Shown here piece after piece: positions 56,466 through 64,000 of a stretch of DNA of 64,000 nt. The stretch is from Anaerolineales bacterium UBA6055. Its GTDB lineage: Bacteria > Chloroflexota > Anaerolineae > Aggregatilineales > Phototrophicaceae. Position numbers and translations under genes: made by a program. Location of the stretch: assembly GCA_002428985.1 (NCBI GenBank), contig DIYL01000048.1, positions 73,061 to 137,060 on the forward strand. Reading direction: 5' to 3'. The notes under the pieces are model-generated. The model was not told where the DNA came from, did no database searches, and worked only from the letters and a program-made list of their open reading frames with translations. The stretch's first letter is position 1, and each line of letters starts with the position of its first letter.

Positions 56466-56676
56466 GTTTCACCTCCTGAATCCATCTCTTAAAATTGGGT
56501 ATTGGACGAAAACGCCCATAGACTCGGCTCAGTCGTCCATGTTTTTTGAGTGCGCCACCGGCACACATATCCTGCACTTCGATACGTAGTCGCCCGATGT
56601 CCGGTACTATGATTTCACTTCCTTTCAGTAATTCCTCAGACCAGACTTCAATCAGTATTTCAACTACTTCCTCCAC
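56458..56676 (-). CDS. Small HU/IHF-like DNA-binding protein
   Basis: 72 residues. The pattern 'VVEILIEVWSEELLKGSEIIVPDIGRLRIEV' (pieces; LLKGSEIIVPDIGRL) then 'YGRFRPIPNFKRWIQEV' follows HU/IHF architecture: helix pair, G-x-x-V-x-(L/I)P-x-(F/I)G, and a final 'RFRP..KFK' strand-helix, with the beta arm shortened. It overlaps the downstream RHH gene. Likely assists relaxosome or partition complex formation. Family call is moderate. Confidence 0.55.
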   Translation of the reverse strand: MEEVVEILIEVWSEELLKGSEIIVPDIGRLRIEVQDMCAGGALKKHGRLSRVYGRFRPIPNFKRWIQEVKLE

Positions 56677-57076
56677 ATCCCGCGGGTGCGGTGCGGTAGT
56701 CGTCTGGCGATTTTTGCGATCACATCACGATGATACATTTGCGCTCCTTCGCTTCGTTTTGCGTTATTATCAGCCCTGTATTGCAGGCTGATGGGTTGCC
56801 TGTAAGGGCAACACCATCACAAACCGCGAAAACGATCGCGGGTGTGGTCGCACACCAACACCGCCACACAGGTGCAACGCAATTACGCGCTTGCACCGAG
56901 CCCTCTCCGCGACTGAGAGACCAGCGATTTAGCTGGTTTAGGGCAGAGAGGGGAATATATCCCATTGAAGCTGACGGTTCGCCTCTCTGCCCGTACCCTG
57001 TTGGGACAAGTCCAAAAGGGATGGAAGGCGGGCTGCCAGCAGCTGGCATTCCATATCGTCGGACACCTCAAAAGGG
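56677..57076. other. Noncoding hairpin cluster upstream of the mob operon (possible oriT or ori)
   Basis: 400 bases without a supportable gene. Three hairpins follow each other: ATCAGCC/GGCTGAT at 56769-56792, CCGCG/CGCGG at 56824-56841, and GGTGTG/CACACC at 56841-56856. Their place directly upstream of HU-like, RHH and relaxase genes is where an oriT is expected. Confidence 0.4.
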
Positions 57077-57520
57077 CTACCATGTGGCGTTCCTCATGCG
57101 CCGTGTCCGACGCTGGCTTTCAGCATCTGTGAGGGCTGGATCATCCTGCACAACCACCTGCGGCGATGCTCTGGGTTGGTTCTGTCCTACAGCGATGGGC
57201 TGTACATTAGCTGCTACGTGTTGGATGACCCGTTCCAGATAAGCAGGCATATCATTCAAGGCATCACGTATCCATAAGGTGTCGCGGCGCACTTCCATCA
57301 ACTCTAGTAAGTCAATGATGGCTGACTTACGCGACTTGCGCGGGATACCCAGCTGCTCATGGATCAGGTCGCGCATGGCATCACTGCGTTCACCTTCTTC
57401 AATGTTCTCCCACTAGTCGAGGATGTCCTCATCCGTGTCGTAGTAGGCTTTGAAGGCAATTAGTTTGAAGGCACGTTTGCTCTTTTTCTTCTTCGGTATT
57501 CTGGATCCTTCCTTGTGTAT
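57077..57520 (-). pseudogene. ParR/StbB-like partition partner with in-frame stop
   Basis: The frame 'KSKRAFKLIAFKAYYDTDEDILD' is interrupted by TAG at 57413-57415, then resumes 'WENIEEGERSDAMRDLIHEQLG', 'KSAIIDLLELMEVRRDTLWIRDAL' and ends at 57077. The 'RSDAMRDLIHEQLG' segment resembles the RHH region of ParR/StbB proteins, and the gene follows an actin-like gene on the same strand, the usual ParM-ParR order. The upstream start is unclear. A functional piece from ATG 57376 (99 aa) could still be made. Confidence 0.5.
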
Positions 57521-57521
57521 G

Positions 57522-57564
57522 GGTTTTACGCGGTATACACATCTGGCATACTTTGTAAAACCCT
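57522..57564. repeat. Inverted repeat GGGTTTTAC/GTAAAACCC
   Basis: Nine-base perfect arms at 57522-57530 and 57556-57564 with GTATAC/GCATAC-like inner symmetry, between the actin-like gene and the ParR-like gene. Could be a partner binding site or a leader hairpin. Confidence 0.45.
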
Positions 57565-57660
57565 TGTTCAGAACTAATCTTCGCGGGCGGCGAAGTTGGC
57601 GTAGTAGAGATAACCTCTGGCATTTGCCATCTGTGCCTGCGGGGCTAACTTCGTTTGTGG

Positions 57661-58674
57661 TTAGGCTTCAACCACCTGCTCATAAACCAGTTCTGCACCA
57701 CCACCCGACAAATAGATGATATCGAGGGTTGTGCCACGCTGCCATTTCTCGCTTATCAATTGTGTTGCACTGCGAAGTGGGGAAAGTGCATCTTCGACTT
57801 CACTGCTATAGTCAACGGGTGTGCCACTGGCAGTAAATATTCCGTTGCTAAGTACCTGCTCAACAATTCTGTAAGGTATCTTCTCGCGGTAATCACGTTC
57901 CAGCATGGAACTGATCCGTTCCTGTGCCATATAGACTCCACCTTCAACACTGCCACTTTCGGCATCCACAAATTCGCCATCGTCATCGAGGGCAATATCC
58001 ACTGTGTACGGTCCCGACATCGACAATCCCGGTACGTATGTAGGTGTGATGCACATTGATCTCGCCGTTGGGTGTCAACATCTGGCTATATGCCGTCCCG
58101 TATGGCTGGGGCATCACCCACACTTCGGTTACATTGGCGATGACCTCGCACACATCAGTCTGGATGAGATGCTGACCGAGCAGGGCTTCCTTTAGTTCGT
58201 TAGCATCTCTCTTCTTTGGCGTTAAATTCGCCTGCGGCGACCGCGAGCAAGTCGGTTCTCGCTATTTGAACCCCAAAGAAGATGCACAACATCCCGTCCC
58301 CACACCCCTTGAACCAGCTTGGCGATGGCGACCTTTGCGAGACGTAAACGGAAAGCATTGCCCATCCGTTTTTCGTTGGCAGTCCATCCCCGTAAACGAA
58401 GTAGTTCACCGGACGGAATCTGTGCCAGTGCCAGATCGCCTACGAACCATTCCCCATCATCATCAGTTATCTGATCACCCGGATACTTCTGCTGGAGCAT
58501 GTCCTGCTGGAATTTGATTTCATGGGCATGTCCCATCACTGAGGGGAATCCGAATGAATTGTGATCGGTGACGACTTTCACCACGCCATAGCCAATATCT
58601 AACCCGACGATGATGACACCTGTGGGGTTAGTAAGATTTTGTTCTTTGGCCTTTTTAGTTTTTTGCTTACTCAT
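57661..58674 (-). pseudogene. Actin-like plasmid segregation ATPase (ParM/StbA-like), frameshifted
   Basis: From ATG 58674: 'VIIVGLDIGYGVVKVVTD' is the phosphate-1 loop of actin-like ATPases. The region 'GEWFVGDLALAQIPSGEL' follows. The frame breaks near 58290; other frames carry 'GVQIARTDLLAVAAGEFNAKEE' (piece), 'LLGQHLIQTDVCEVIANVTEV' and 'MPQPYGTAYSQMLTPNGEI' before a final frame with 'TLDIIYLSGGGAELVYEQV' (phosphate-2/adenosine loop) ending at 57661. At least two or three shifts. ParM-type proteins push plasmid copies apart by filament growth. Followed by a ParR-like pseudogene. Confidence 0.72.
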
Positions 58675-58706
58675 CTTGTTTCTTCCTTTATAGAAAATCC
58701 AATAGT

Positions 58707-58735
58707 GCCAGAGCCAATTAATTTGGTCTGGTTTT
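58707..58735 (+). terminator. Hairpin with T run in the par/plasmid-protein divergent region
   Basis: CCAGAGCCAA (58707-58716) pairs with TTGGTCTGG (58722-58730), followed by TTTTT. Read rightward it looks like a terminator or attenuator about 50 bases before the next start. Confidence 0.5.
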
Positions 58736-58782
58736 TCCCGTTTCCGTGCGCTTGAAAACTCGCGCTACCTCACTGGGATCAA

Positions 58783-60461
58783 ATGGGACTAAATTCGGCT
58801 GAGTATCTGTCTTCCGAAGCCGTAAAGACTTGGATGAACGGCACAGAACGCCAATTTGATACACTCACAGTGGGCGAGTATGGCACGTTTGATGAAGTTG
58901 CCTTCGATGAACGTGAATTGGAGCAACTGCTCGATAGCGAAGGACTCGAAACTGCTATGAATCTAGCAGAAACGACGGCAGAACAAGGTGGTTATCTTGA
59001 TCCTGACCGTGAGGATGGTCGCTTATTCTTTGAAGATGATGCACCATCTGATTCCTTCACAACCAACCGTGAGCGTGAACTCACAGAATCGCAATACACC
59101 ATTGGGGCGATGTCTGCCAACGGACAATCTTTTGTTGATGTCATGAAGACATGGGGCAAAGACGACTATAAGCGCTTGGTTATCCCGCAACCCGATTGGG
59201 ATACTGCTTTTGACCTCTACGAACAAGCAGACGACTTGCTTCAGCATGACGATTTACAGGGCGCGATGCAGGTGATTGAGAGTGCTGGGGTGGATGCGGG
59301 TGTCATTGACCCTGAACGTGATGATGGTCGCTTGTTCACGCAAGGACCTGTTGATCCTTTCACAACCATCCGACAGAATCAACTGAATCCACCTGAGCTG
59401 GTAACCGATGAATTGCCTGCTGTTACCGTAGTTGATGAGCCTGAACCGGTGTTTGGTAGCAATGAATGGATGGATGCCATTGACCACAAACGCGAGATGA
59501 ATGCCCAATTAGAGGGTGCGGATTGGTTTGAAGCCACTTTTGATGAAGGTTGGCAACTGCTCCAACCCTTGGATGATACCGTTAATTATGCGCTCAGTGT
59601 TGAACAATTTGACCCATGGACTGTTGAGTTATCTGCGGATAAGGTATGGCGACGTGATGACAATTTCATCGGCACAGATACACAGACCATTCAGAGTTAT
59701 GTCTGGATGCCCGCGAACAAGCGGATGCAGATAAAGAGGCTTTGCTTGAAGTCTATGAGCAACGTGGTTTGCAGGGCATGATGCGTCAGGCGGAATTGCA
59801 GGCGATCAAGAATGACGAATTATACACGGATCGCCCTTATAACGAACTGTTCCGCAATGGACCACCGGATCGATTTGAGACGTTGGCATAGCAATTAGAC
59901 GGTGAAACCAATCCCTATTGGAATACCGATGAAGAGCAGATTTCTGAGCTTGAACCGATTGATACTCGCTATTGGCGATTGCAAACCGTGCGTGCCAACA
60001 ATCCCGATGGTGAGCAGATAGGACACGCCTTACAGATGGTGGTCTATCCCAACATCGAGCAACCAACAAATGAAATCGGTGCGCCAGAGATTCCTGACGA
60101 TGAGTCGTTTCAGATCTTGGAGATGGCGCACTTCGAGACATCTGAAGATGCCGACAAATTCAGCAAGAAATTTCGTGGCTATCTCATGCCTGGCTTGTTA
60201 GATGAACCTGAACTCGCTGTTGAAGTGGCGCGATTGGAAGAACATCCAATTGAGTGGAAGACGTTGGATGGTCAAGATTGTGATGACTACCGCAATCTGG
60301 ATTATGTCGTGACGCATGATACCGATAGCTGGAAACTCTACAACCCGAATGCAGAACGCGATGCACGTATTGCTGTTGAAGGTACAAGCGATGATATACT
60401 GGTATCTAAACCTGAAAATGAGTGGCGTTCAGGCAATGATACTATCGACTGGGGTTACTAG
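58783..60461 (+). pseudogene. Plasmid-type protein with three internal repeats, frameshift and stop
   Basis: ATG 58783 opens 'MGLNSAEYLSSEAVKTWMNG'. A module of ~45 residues repeats: 'GYLDPDREDGRLFFEDD...SFTTNREREL', 'GVIDPERDDGRLFTQG...PFTTIRQNQL', and, after a frameshift near 59705, 'DELYTDRPYNELFRNG...RFETLA'. An in-frame TAG at 59889-59891 then breaks it, and reading resumes 'QLDGETNPYWNTDEEQISEL' to 'WRSGNDTIDWGY' and a stop at 60461. Strongly acidic. Function unknown; long acidic proteins of this style are common on conjugative elements. Divergent from the partition operon. Confidence 0.6.
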
Positions 60462-60509
60462 ATATGTTATTGTTTTATTCACATTCTTTGTACTGAAAAT
60501 AATAGGTAT

Positions 60510-61910
60510 TTATTCATCTCCGGCATTATTCTCGTCCGAAAATGTTAACATATCTTCTAGTCGATCTAGATATGCAGTTGAGAACATCTGCGTGTGGTCT
60601 GGGTTTTCGATGAAGTAGTTTGTTTCGCCTCGGTCTCTAAAAAAATCATGTAGTAACAAGTGAATAAATCGATAAGATTCAGAACCAATAGGAACAATGA
60701 TATGGAGGCGGATACATTGTTCTACAAACTCGTACGGGTGTGCAGTGTATTTTGCTAAACTATGGATAGCGAAACTAACTCTTTCTTGTTTAGCAATTTC
60801 AGCTAAGGTTCGCATCATATCATCCAACGACAGATGTAATATCGCATTAGGATGAAGTTCTTCATGTTGATATCGTCTTATGATGTATGTTTCAAATATC
60901 TTATCACGCAATTGCATTGGTGAAAGTCGCAGGTCTCTAAGTTGCTCTATTTCATCACCAACCCCAGAGTACGCATATGTTAGTAAACTGAGTAAAAGTG
61001 GGGTTCGCGCCATATCCCTCAGAGCTTTATCTCTATTAATGGCACTAAGTAGCATCTCATAATCTTTTAGGTATTCTGCCAACTGTACATCATTCAGTTC
61101 TTTAAGTATAACGGCACCATGCAACATTGCTTTCATTCCAATTTGGTCATACTCTCTCAAACGACTCGACATAACAATTCTACTTTTTTCAACATTTTTT
61201 AAGGCATTCAGCAGGCTCTTTCGAGGATCAAAATAAAATTGTTTATTTTTAAAAACATGGCTTTTGTCTTCATTCGAAATATTTTTATTTAAGAAATCTT
61301 CAACAATTTGTCGATCAACTGTCCCATCAGGTCTACGAGGAATATCATGACTAGAGATTGATTTCCAGTGTGGAGGGTCATCAATCTTTTCCTGTTTAAC
61401 AAGTCTTGGGAAACGCAGTGACATACGATCACCTAGTTCATCAAGACCATCCAATAATAATAGAACCTTATTATTTTCGTATTCCACAGTCAATTGATTG
61501 CTATCTAAGTAAATGTTGCTATTCGCTATCCATGTTAGAATTGGTAATTCGTGTTTCTTAAGCCACTCCTTAGGTGCGCGAGACAACTCATCTAATTTGT
61601 CAAAGTCAATCTTCTTAGGATTAGTGTGTTCTGTATCTCCTATGCTATTAGGCATCCACCAGTTAGGCTGTGGGATATCAGATAGCCATTCAGCCAGCCG
61701 ACCAAGGATTGGTAATGGATTTTCTTTATCTTCAAGTCGTCTAGCAACGGCCTCTCTTGCAAAAGCAAGAAGTGTTGTTGTTTTACCTGCGCCGGGATCA
61801 CCCAATAATAGAAGTCGCCCATCATAATGTTGGTAACATTCAAGGAAATTTGAAAATGATCTTCCAGTGCCTTCTGCCCGCAATCTAAGAGAACTTGTTG
61901 TAAAGTTCAT
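60510..61910 (-). CDS. NACHT-type STAND NTPase, coupled to a TIR gene
   Basis: 466 residues. Walker A 'LLLLGDPGAGKTTTLLAFA' (residues ~33-51), Walker B 'NKVLLLLDGLDELGDR' near 170-185, sensor-like 'SRIVMSSRLREYDQIG' and 'LLSLLTYAYSGVGDEIE', then a winged-helix region and 'YRFIHLLLHDFFRDRGE'. This matches NACHT NTPases of innate-immunity type. It ends shortly after the winged helix, with no long repeat sensor, which is short for the class. Its ATG overlaps the TIR stop by four bases (ATGA); in many relatives TIR and NACHT are one polypeptide. Inferred: anti-phage or conflict sensor. Confidence 0.88.
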   Translation of the reverse strand: MNFTTSSLRLRAEGTGRSFSNFLECYQHYDGRLLLLGDPGAGKTTTLLAFAREAVARRLEDKENPLPILGRLAEWLSDIPQPNWWMPNSIGDTEHTNPKKIDFDKLDELSRAPKEWLKKHELPILTWIANSNIYLDSNQLTVEYENNKVLLLLDGLDELGDRMSLRFPRLVKQEKIDDPPHWKSISSHDIPRRPDGTVDRQIVEDFLNKNISNEDKSHVFKNKQFYFDPRKSLLNALKNVEKSRIVMSSRLREYDQIGMKAMLHGAVILKELNDVQLAEYLKDYEMLLSAINRDKALRDMARTPLLLSLLTYAYSGVGDEIEQLRDLRLSPMQLRDKIFETYIIRRYQHEELHPNAILHLSLDDMMRTLAEIAKQERVSFAIHSLAKYTAHPYEFVEQCIRLHIIVPIGSESYRFIHLLLHDFFRDRGETNYFIENPDHTQMFSTAYLDRLEDMLTFSDENNAGDE

Positions 61911-62479
61911 GGGTAAGGCTCTTGTTCGAGGTTGTTCGAATGATCACTAGAAGAACTATGGAGATCAATTAGGTTAAAAACTGTTTGATCAAGAAACCCA
62001 ACAATTTCTCGTTGAAGCGTGTATAGGTAATCTAAAAACGGATCATTACTAGAGTACGATGTGTTTAAATCTGCTGGATTACGTAGTCGTTCAAGCAAAT
62101 GAGGCAAGTCAGAGGCAAAGTTGTTGAACTGAAGCCAAGTCAAATGAGATACGAGTACTGGGATATATTTAGTATCAAACTTTGGTAAGACTATAGGTGT
62201 GATTGGTTTGTTCCAGTTTTGAGCATACACAATTTCACGGCGCACAAAACTATCATTACGTGTTGTAATTGAAGGAGAAAGGCAGACAATCACATGAGTC
62301 GAATTCTGAATTGCTACTTCAATCTCGCTACTAAAATCTTGAAATGGGTTAATATTTCTTTGATCACGCCAAACTGTGATACCTTCGTGTTCCAAGAATA
62401 TTTGGAGGTCAGAAGCAAATTCTGAACCATCTTTACGAGCATAAGATATAAAAACATCATGCTTTTGATAGTGATTCAT
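61907..62479 (-). CDS. TIR-domain protein coupled to the NACHT NTPase
   Basis: 190 residues from the ATG at 62479. A longer start at 62494 exists, but its first codons fall inside the inferred insertion-sequence end (62485), so the inner ATG is preferred. TIR signatures: 'KHDVFISYARKDGSEFA', 'ITVWRDQRNINPFQDFS', 'SSEIEVAIQNSTHVIVCLSP' (first Glu at the NADase position), 'RREIVYAQNWNKPITPI'. The C-terminal ~50 residues are a helical linker like that joining TIR to NACHT in fused proteins. It overlaps the NACHT gene by four bases. The nearby insertion may have removed its native promoter and ribosome site. Confidence 0.88.
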   Translation of the reverse strand: MNHYQKHDVFISYARKDGSEFASDLQIFLEHEGITVWRDQRNINPFQDFSSEIEVAIQNSTHVIVCLSPSITTRNDSFVRREIVYAQNWNKPITPIVLPKFDTKYIPVLVSHLTWLQFNNFASDLPHLLERLRNPADLNTSYSSNDPFLDYLYTLQREIVGFLDQTVFNLIDLHSSSSDHSNNLEQEPYP

Positions 62480-62484
62480 TTCAG

Positions 62485-62537
62485 TGTAAGTCATCGAATA
62501 CTTTCGGACAGAAGCGGTGTGGAAATAAAGGAGACAA
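62485..62537. repeat. Left terminal repeat of the insertion sequence
   Basis: Begins TGTAAGTC at 62485 and contains TCGGACA (62504-62510), CGGTG and AAATAAAGGAGAC, matching the other end read in reverse. Confidence 0.7.
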
Positions 62538-62548
62538 TGCTTATATTT

Positions 62549-63550
62549 TTACCTCATCCCAGCGGCTTGTTGCAAGTAGTGTTTTCGACGCTGTTGTAGG
62601 GTTTGTTGCTTAATAAGTTGTCGTTGTGTGAGAATCTGTTGTTGTCGTCCATAATATACATCAGCCGGTGTAACATTTTCTAGTGATTCATGATAGCGTC
62701 GGGTGTTGTAGTAGTCGACGAAGTCAGCGATGGCTTGTTCCAATTGCCCAGGTGCATAGTAGTTGTCCAACTTGACAATCGACTTCATCGAGCGGTGATA
62801 TCGTTCGATTTTGCCCTGTGTCTGCGGATGGTAGTGGGCACCTCGTACATGATCCATTTTGTAAGTTTTCAAGAATTGCTTCAAGGCATCGGAGATAAAG
62901 GCAGAGCCATTATCGGACAACAGACGGGGGCGATGTTTGACTTTGATATGGGTAAGCTTCGTTTTTGCGATCGCCAGTTTGAGGGTTTCTTCGATGTCGG
63001 AGCTGCCCATGGTGGGAGCCAGTCGCCAGTCAAGGATATAGCGCGAATAGTCATCTAAAATCGTACACAGATAGTAATATCCCCAATCAATGACTTTAAA
63101 TTGGGTGAAGTCCGTCTGCCACATCTCATTGACCCGTTTGGTTTTTTGCTCAAATTCATCTTTCGCTGTCACGAGATTAAAGGCGGGACTGGTGACCAGG
63201 TCATAACTCTTCAAAATGCGATAGACACTGGATTCACTGATGAAATAACCCTCGGTATCGGTAATATACCAGGCCAGTTGACGGGGTGATTTCTCAGTAT
63301 GCTCCAGCGCAACATCAACGACATGCTCACGCACCTGTTGCGGGATCTCATTCCAGAATTGATGACGTTGAGGATAACGATCTGCCAGCCCATCTGGTCC
63401 CTCGACCCGATAGCGTCGATACCAGTCGTAAAAGGTGTTGCGCGGCACATCCAGTTCTTGTAAGGTTTGTTTGACAGACAGCTCGGATTCTTCCACCAAA
63501 CGAATGATTTCCAGTTTCTCAGCTTGGGAATAACGACTCATACGTCCCAC
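62549..63550 (-). CDS. IS3-family transposase, OrfB (DDE integrase core)
   Basis: 333 residues. An HTH ('LSVKQTLQELDVPRNTFYDWYRRY', pieces) precedes the rve integrase core. DDE residues: Asp in 'WQTDFTQFK', Asp in 'LLSDNGSAF', Glu in 'QGKIERYHRSMK', and the C-terminal 'YYNTRRYHESLENVTPADVYYG' is characteristic. It overlaps OrfA by 13 bases in another frame, the arrangement where IS3 elements make an OrfAB fusion by programmed -1 frameshifting. All catalytic residues are intact, so it may still move. Confidence 0.93.
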   Translation of the reverse strand: MGRMSRYSQAEKLEIIRLVEESELSVKQTLQELDVPRNTFYDWYRRYRVEGPDGLADRYPQRHQFWNEIPQQVREHVVDVALEHTEKSPRQLAWYITDTEGYFISESSVYRILKSYDLVTSPAFNLVTAKDEFEQKTKRVNEMWQTDFTQFKVIDWGYYYLCTILDDYSRYILDWRLAPTMGSSDIEETLKLAIAKTKLTHIKVKHRPRLLSDNGSAFISDALKQFLKTYKMDHVRGAHYHPQTQGKIERYHRSMKSIVKLDNYYAPGQLEQAIADFVDYYNTRRYHESLENVTPADVYYGRQQQILTQRQLIKQQTLQQRRKHYLQQAAGMR

Positions 63551-63912
63551 TCGCTCTCCAAGCCGGTCAGACTTTTTTTCAGCACCCGATTCTTCAGCAC
63601 CAACTCGGCTACCACTTGCTTCAACTGGTCATTCTCCGCGTGAAGATCCGCAATATCTTCTCGTGTCGCTTCACGTTTTGTATCTCCAGCTAAGCGAGAT
63701 TTGCCTGCCTCTAAAAAGTCTTTGCTCCACTTGTAATACAAGCTTTCTGCTATCCCCTCACGGCGACATAATTCAGCAATCGTGCCGTCTCCACGCAGAC
63801 CTTCCAACACAATGCGAATCTTTTCCTCAGCATTGTATTTGCGCCTCGTCTTGCGACGGATCGTCCGGATGGTTGCCTCGGCAGATGCCTTGTTGGACTC
63901 TTTCTTTCCCAT
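63538..63912 (-). CDS. IS3-family transposase, OrfA (HTH, leucine zipper)
   Basis: 124 residues. 'RRKYNAEEKIRIVLEGLRGDGTIAELCRREGIAESLYYKWSKDFLEAG' (pieces; IAELCRREGI) is the HTH_Tnp_1/IS3 HTH. The C-terminal 'LHAENDQLKQVVAELVLKNRVLKKSL' (pieces) is the leucine-zipper region. It binds the terminal repeats. GAGAG upstream of the ATG serves as ribosome site. Intact. Confidence 0.9.
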   Translation of the reverse strand: MGKKESNKASAEATIRTIRRKTRRKYNAEEKIRIVLEGLRGDGTIAELCRREGIAESLYYKWSKDFLEAGKSRLAGDTKREATREDIADLHAENDQLKQVVAELVLKNRVLKKSLTGLESEWDV

Positions 63913-63948
63913 TTTTTCACTCTCCTATCGTCTACAATGGGTTGGAAA

Positions 63949-64000
63949 GTCTCCTTTAATTTATATCACCGAAATGTCCGATCGATTCTGAAACGCTACA
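63949..64000. repeat. Right terminal repeat of the insertion sequence
   Basis: Read leftward from 64000 it begins TGTAGCGTTTC and contains TCGGACA, CGGTG and AAAGGAGAC at the same spacing as the left end. The window stops exactly here, so the outer base is inferred. Confidence 0.65.

Larger units (their letters stand above)
62485..64000 (-). mobile_element. Complete IS3-family insertion sequence (IS150-like)
   Basis: 1516 bases with two overlapping transposase genes on the minus strand. Both ends, read inward, start TGTA and, 19 bases in, share TCGGACA, then CGGTG and AAAGGAGAC. The TGTA-N15-xGGACA spacing is that of IS150-group ends. The right end coincides with the window edge, so a target duplication cannot be checked; the left flank is CAG. 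The left end abuts the TIR gene. Confidence 0.8.

Noticed and set aside
56720..57242. Overlapping long reading frames on both strands around 56.7-57.2 kb
   Set aside because: Composition is Pro/Arg-rich without domains; the region holds hairpins and the ParR-like gene instead.

Overview
The window most resembles a genome of the phylum Chloroflexota (Anaerolineae-like). This is inferred from protein style, not from a marker gene: moderate-GC DNA, many secreted or membrane-anchored beta-propeller proteins, HEAT-repeat and pentapeptide-repeat proteins, TIR-WD40 and TIR-NACHT proteins, a BMP-type nucleoside-binding lipoprotein/periplasmic protein, and GTG or TTG starts with clear Shine-Dalgarno sequences. 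Nothing here fixes the species.

Layout. 1-36 kb is chromosomal 'housekeeping plus surface' DNA: a partial secreted protein, a eukaryote-type deoxyribose-phosphate aldolase, secreted propellers, a nucleoside hydrolase with a ParB-like protein, a pentapeptide protein, a hybrid histidine kinase broken by two single-base shifts, a PfkB kinase, an RlmB/TrmH methyltransferase, a glutaredoxin, a cell-wall amidase, HEAT proteins, AIM24, a patatin lipase, a sulfatase, an NHL propeller, a TIR-TM-WD40 protein, an SDR, a MidA-like methyltransferase, a response regulator, a PP2C-like/propeller membrane protein, a GH99-like glycosidase with SH3 domains, a pseudokinase-TIR fusion, a BMP binding protein and a VWA lipoprotein. 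Several genes handle nucleosides or deoxyribose (DeoC, nucleoside hydrolase, BMP protein, possibly the PfkB kinase) but they are not one operon.

36-41 kb holds a membrane-anchored GIY-YIG protein, tRNA-Lys(TTT), two SDR genes, one intact TetR gene, a decayed second TetR with tandem palindromic operators, and remnants of plasmid-type genes (a winged-helix fragment and a broken single-strand-binding protein).

41.4-51.9 kb is the most interesting part. Two divergent operons share a 280-base control region with two perfect palindromes. Rightward: HTH protein, an unknown 170-aa protein, a TPR-CHAT caspase-like protease, and a subtilisin-family (S8) protease. Leftward: an animal-type haem peroxidase and an astacin-type metalloprotease, both without signal peptides, a DUF5995-like protein, and a multi-pass membrane protein. 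Three different protease families plus a peroxidase under one control region look like a conflict or programmed-death system that I do not recognise as described.

52.2-60.5 kb is a decayed integrated plasmid or mobilizable element: primase-helicase, relaxase, RHH accessory protein, HU-like protein, actin-like/ParR-like partition pair and a repeat-containing plasmid protein. Nearly every large gene has frameshifts or stops. 60.5-62.5 kb is a translationally coupled TIR + NACHT pair, and 62.485-64.000 kb is a complete IS150-like IS3-family element whose end abuts the TIR start codon. The plasmid remnants on both sides of the 41-52 kb island suggest that the island may have arrived as cargo.
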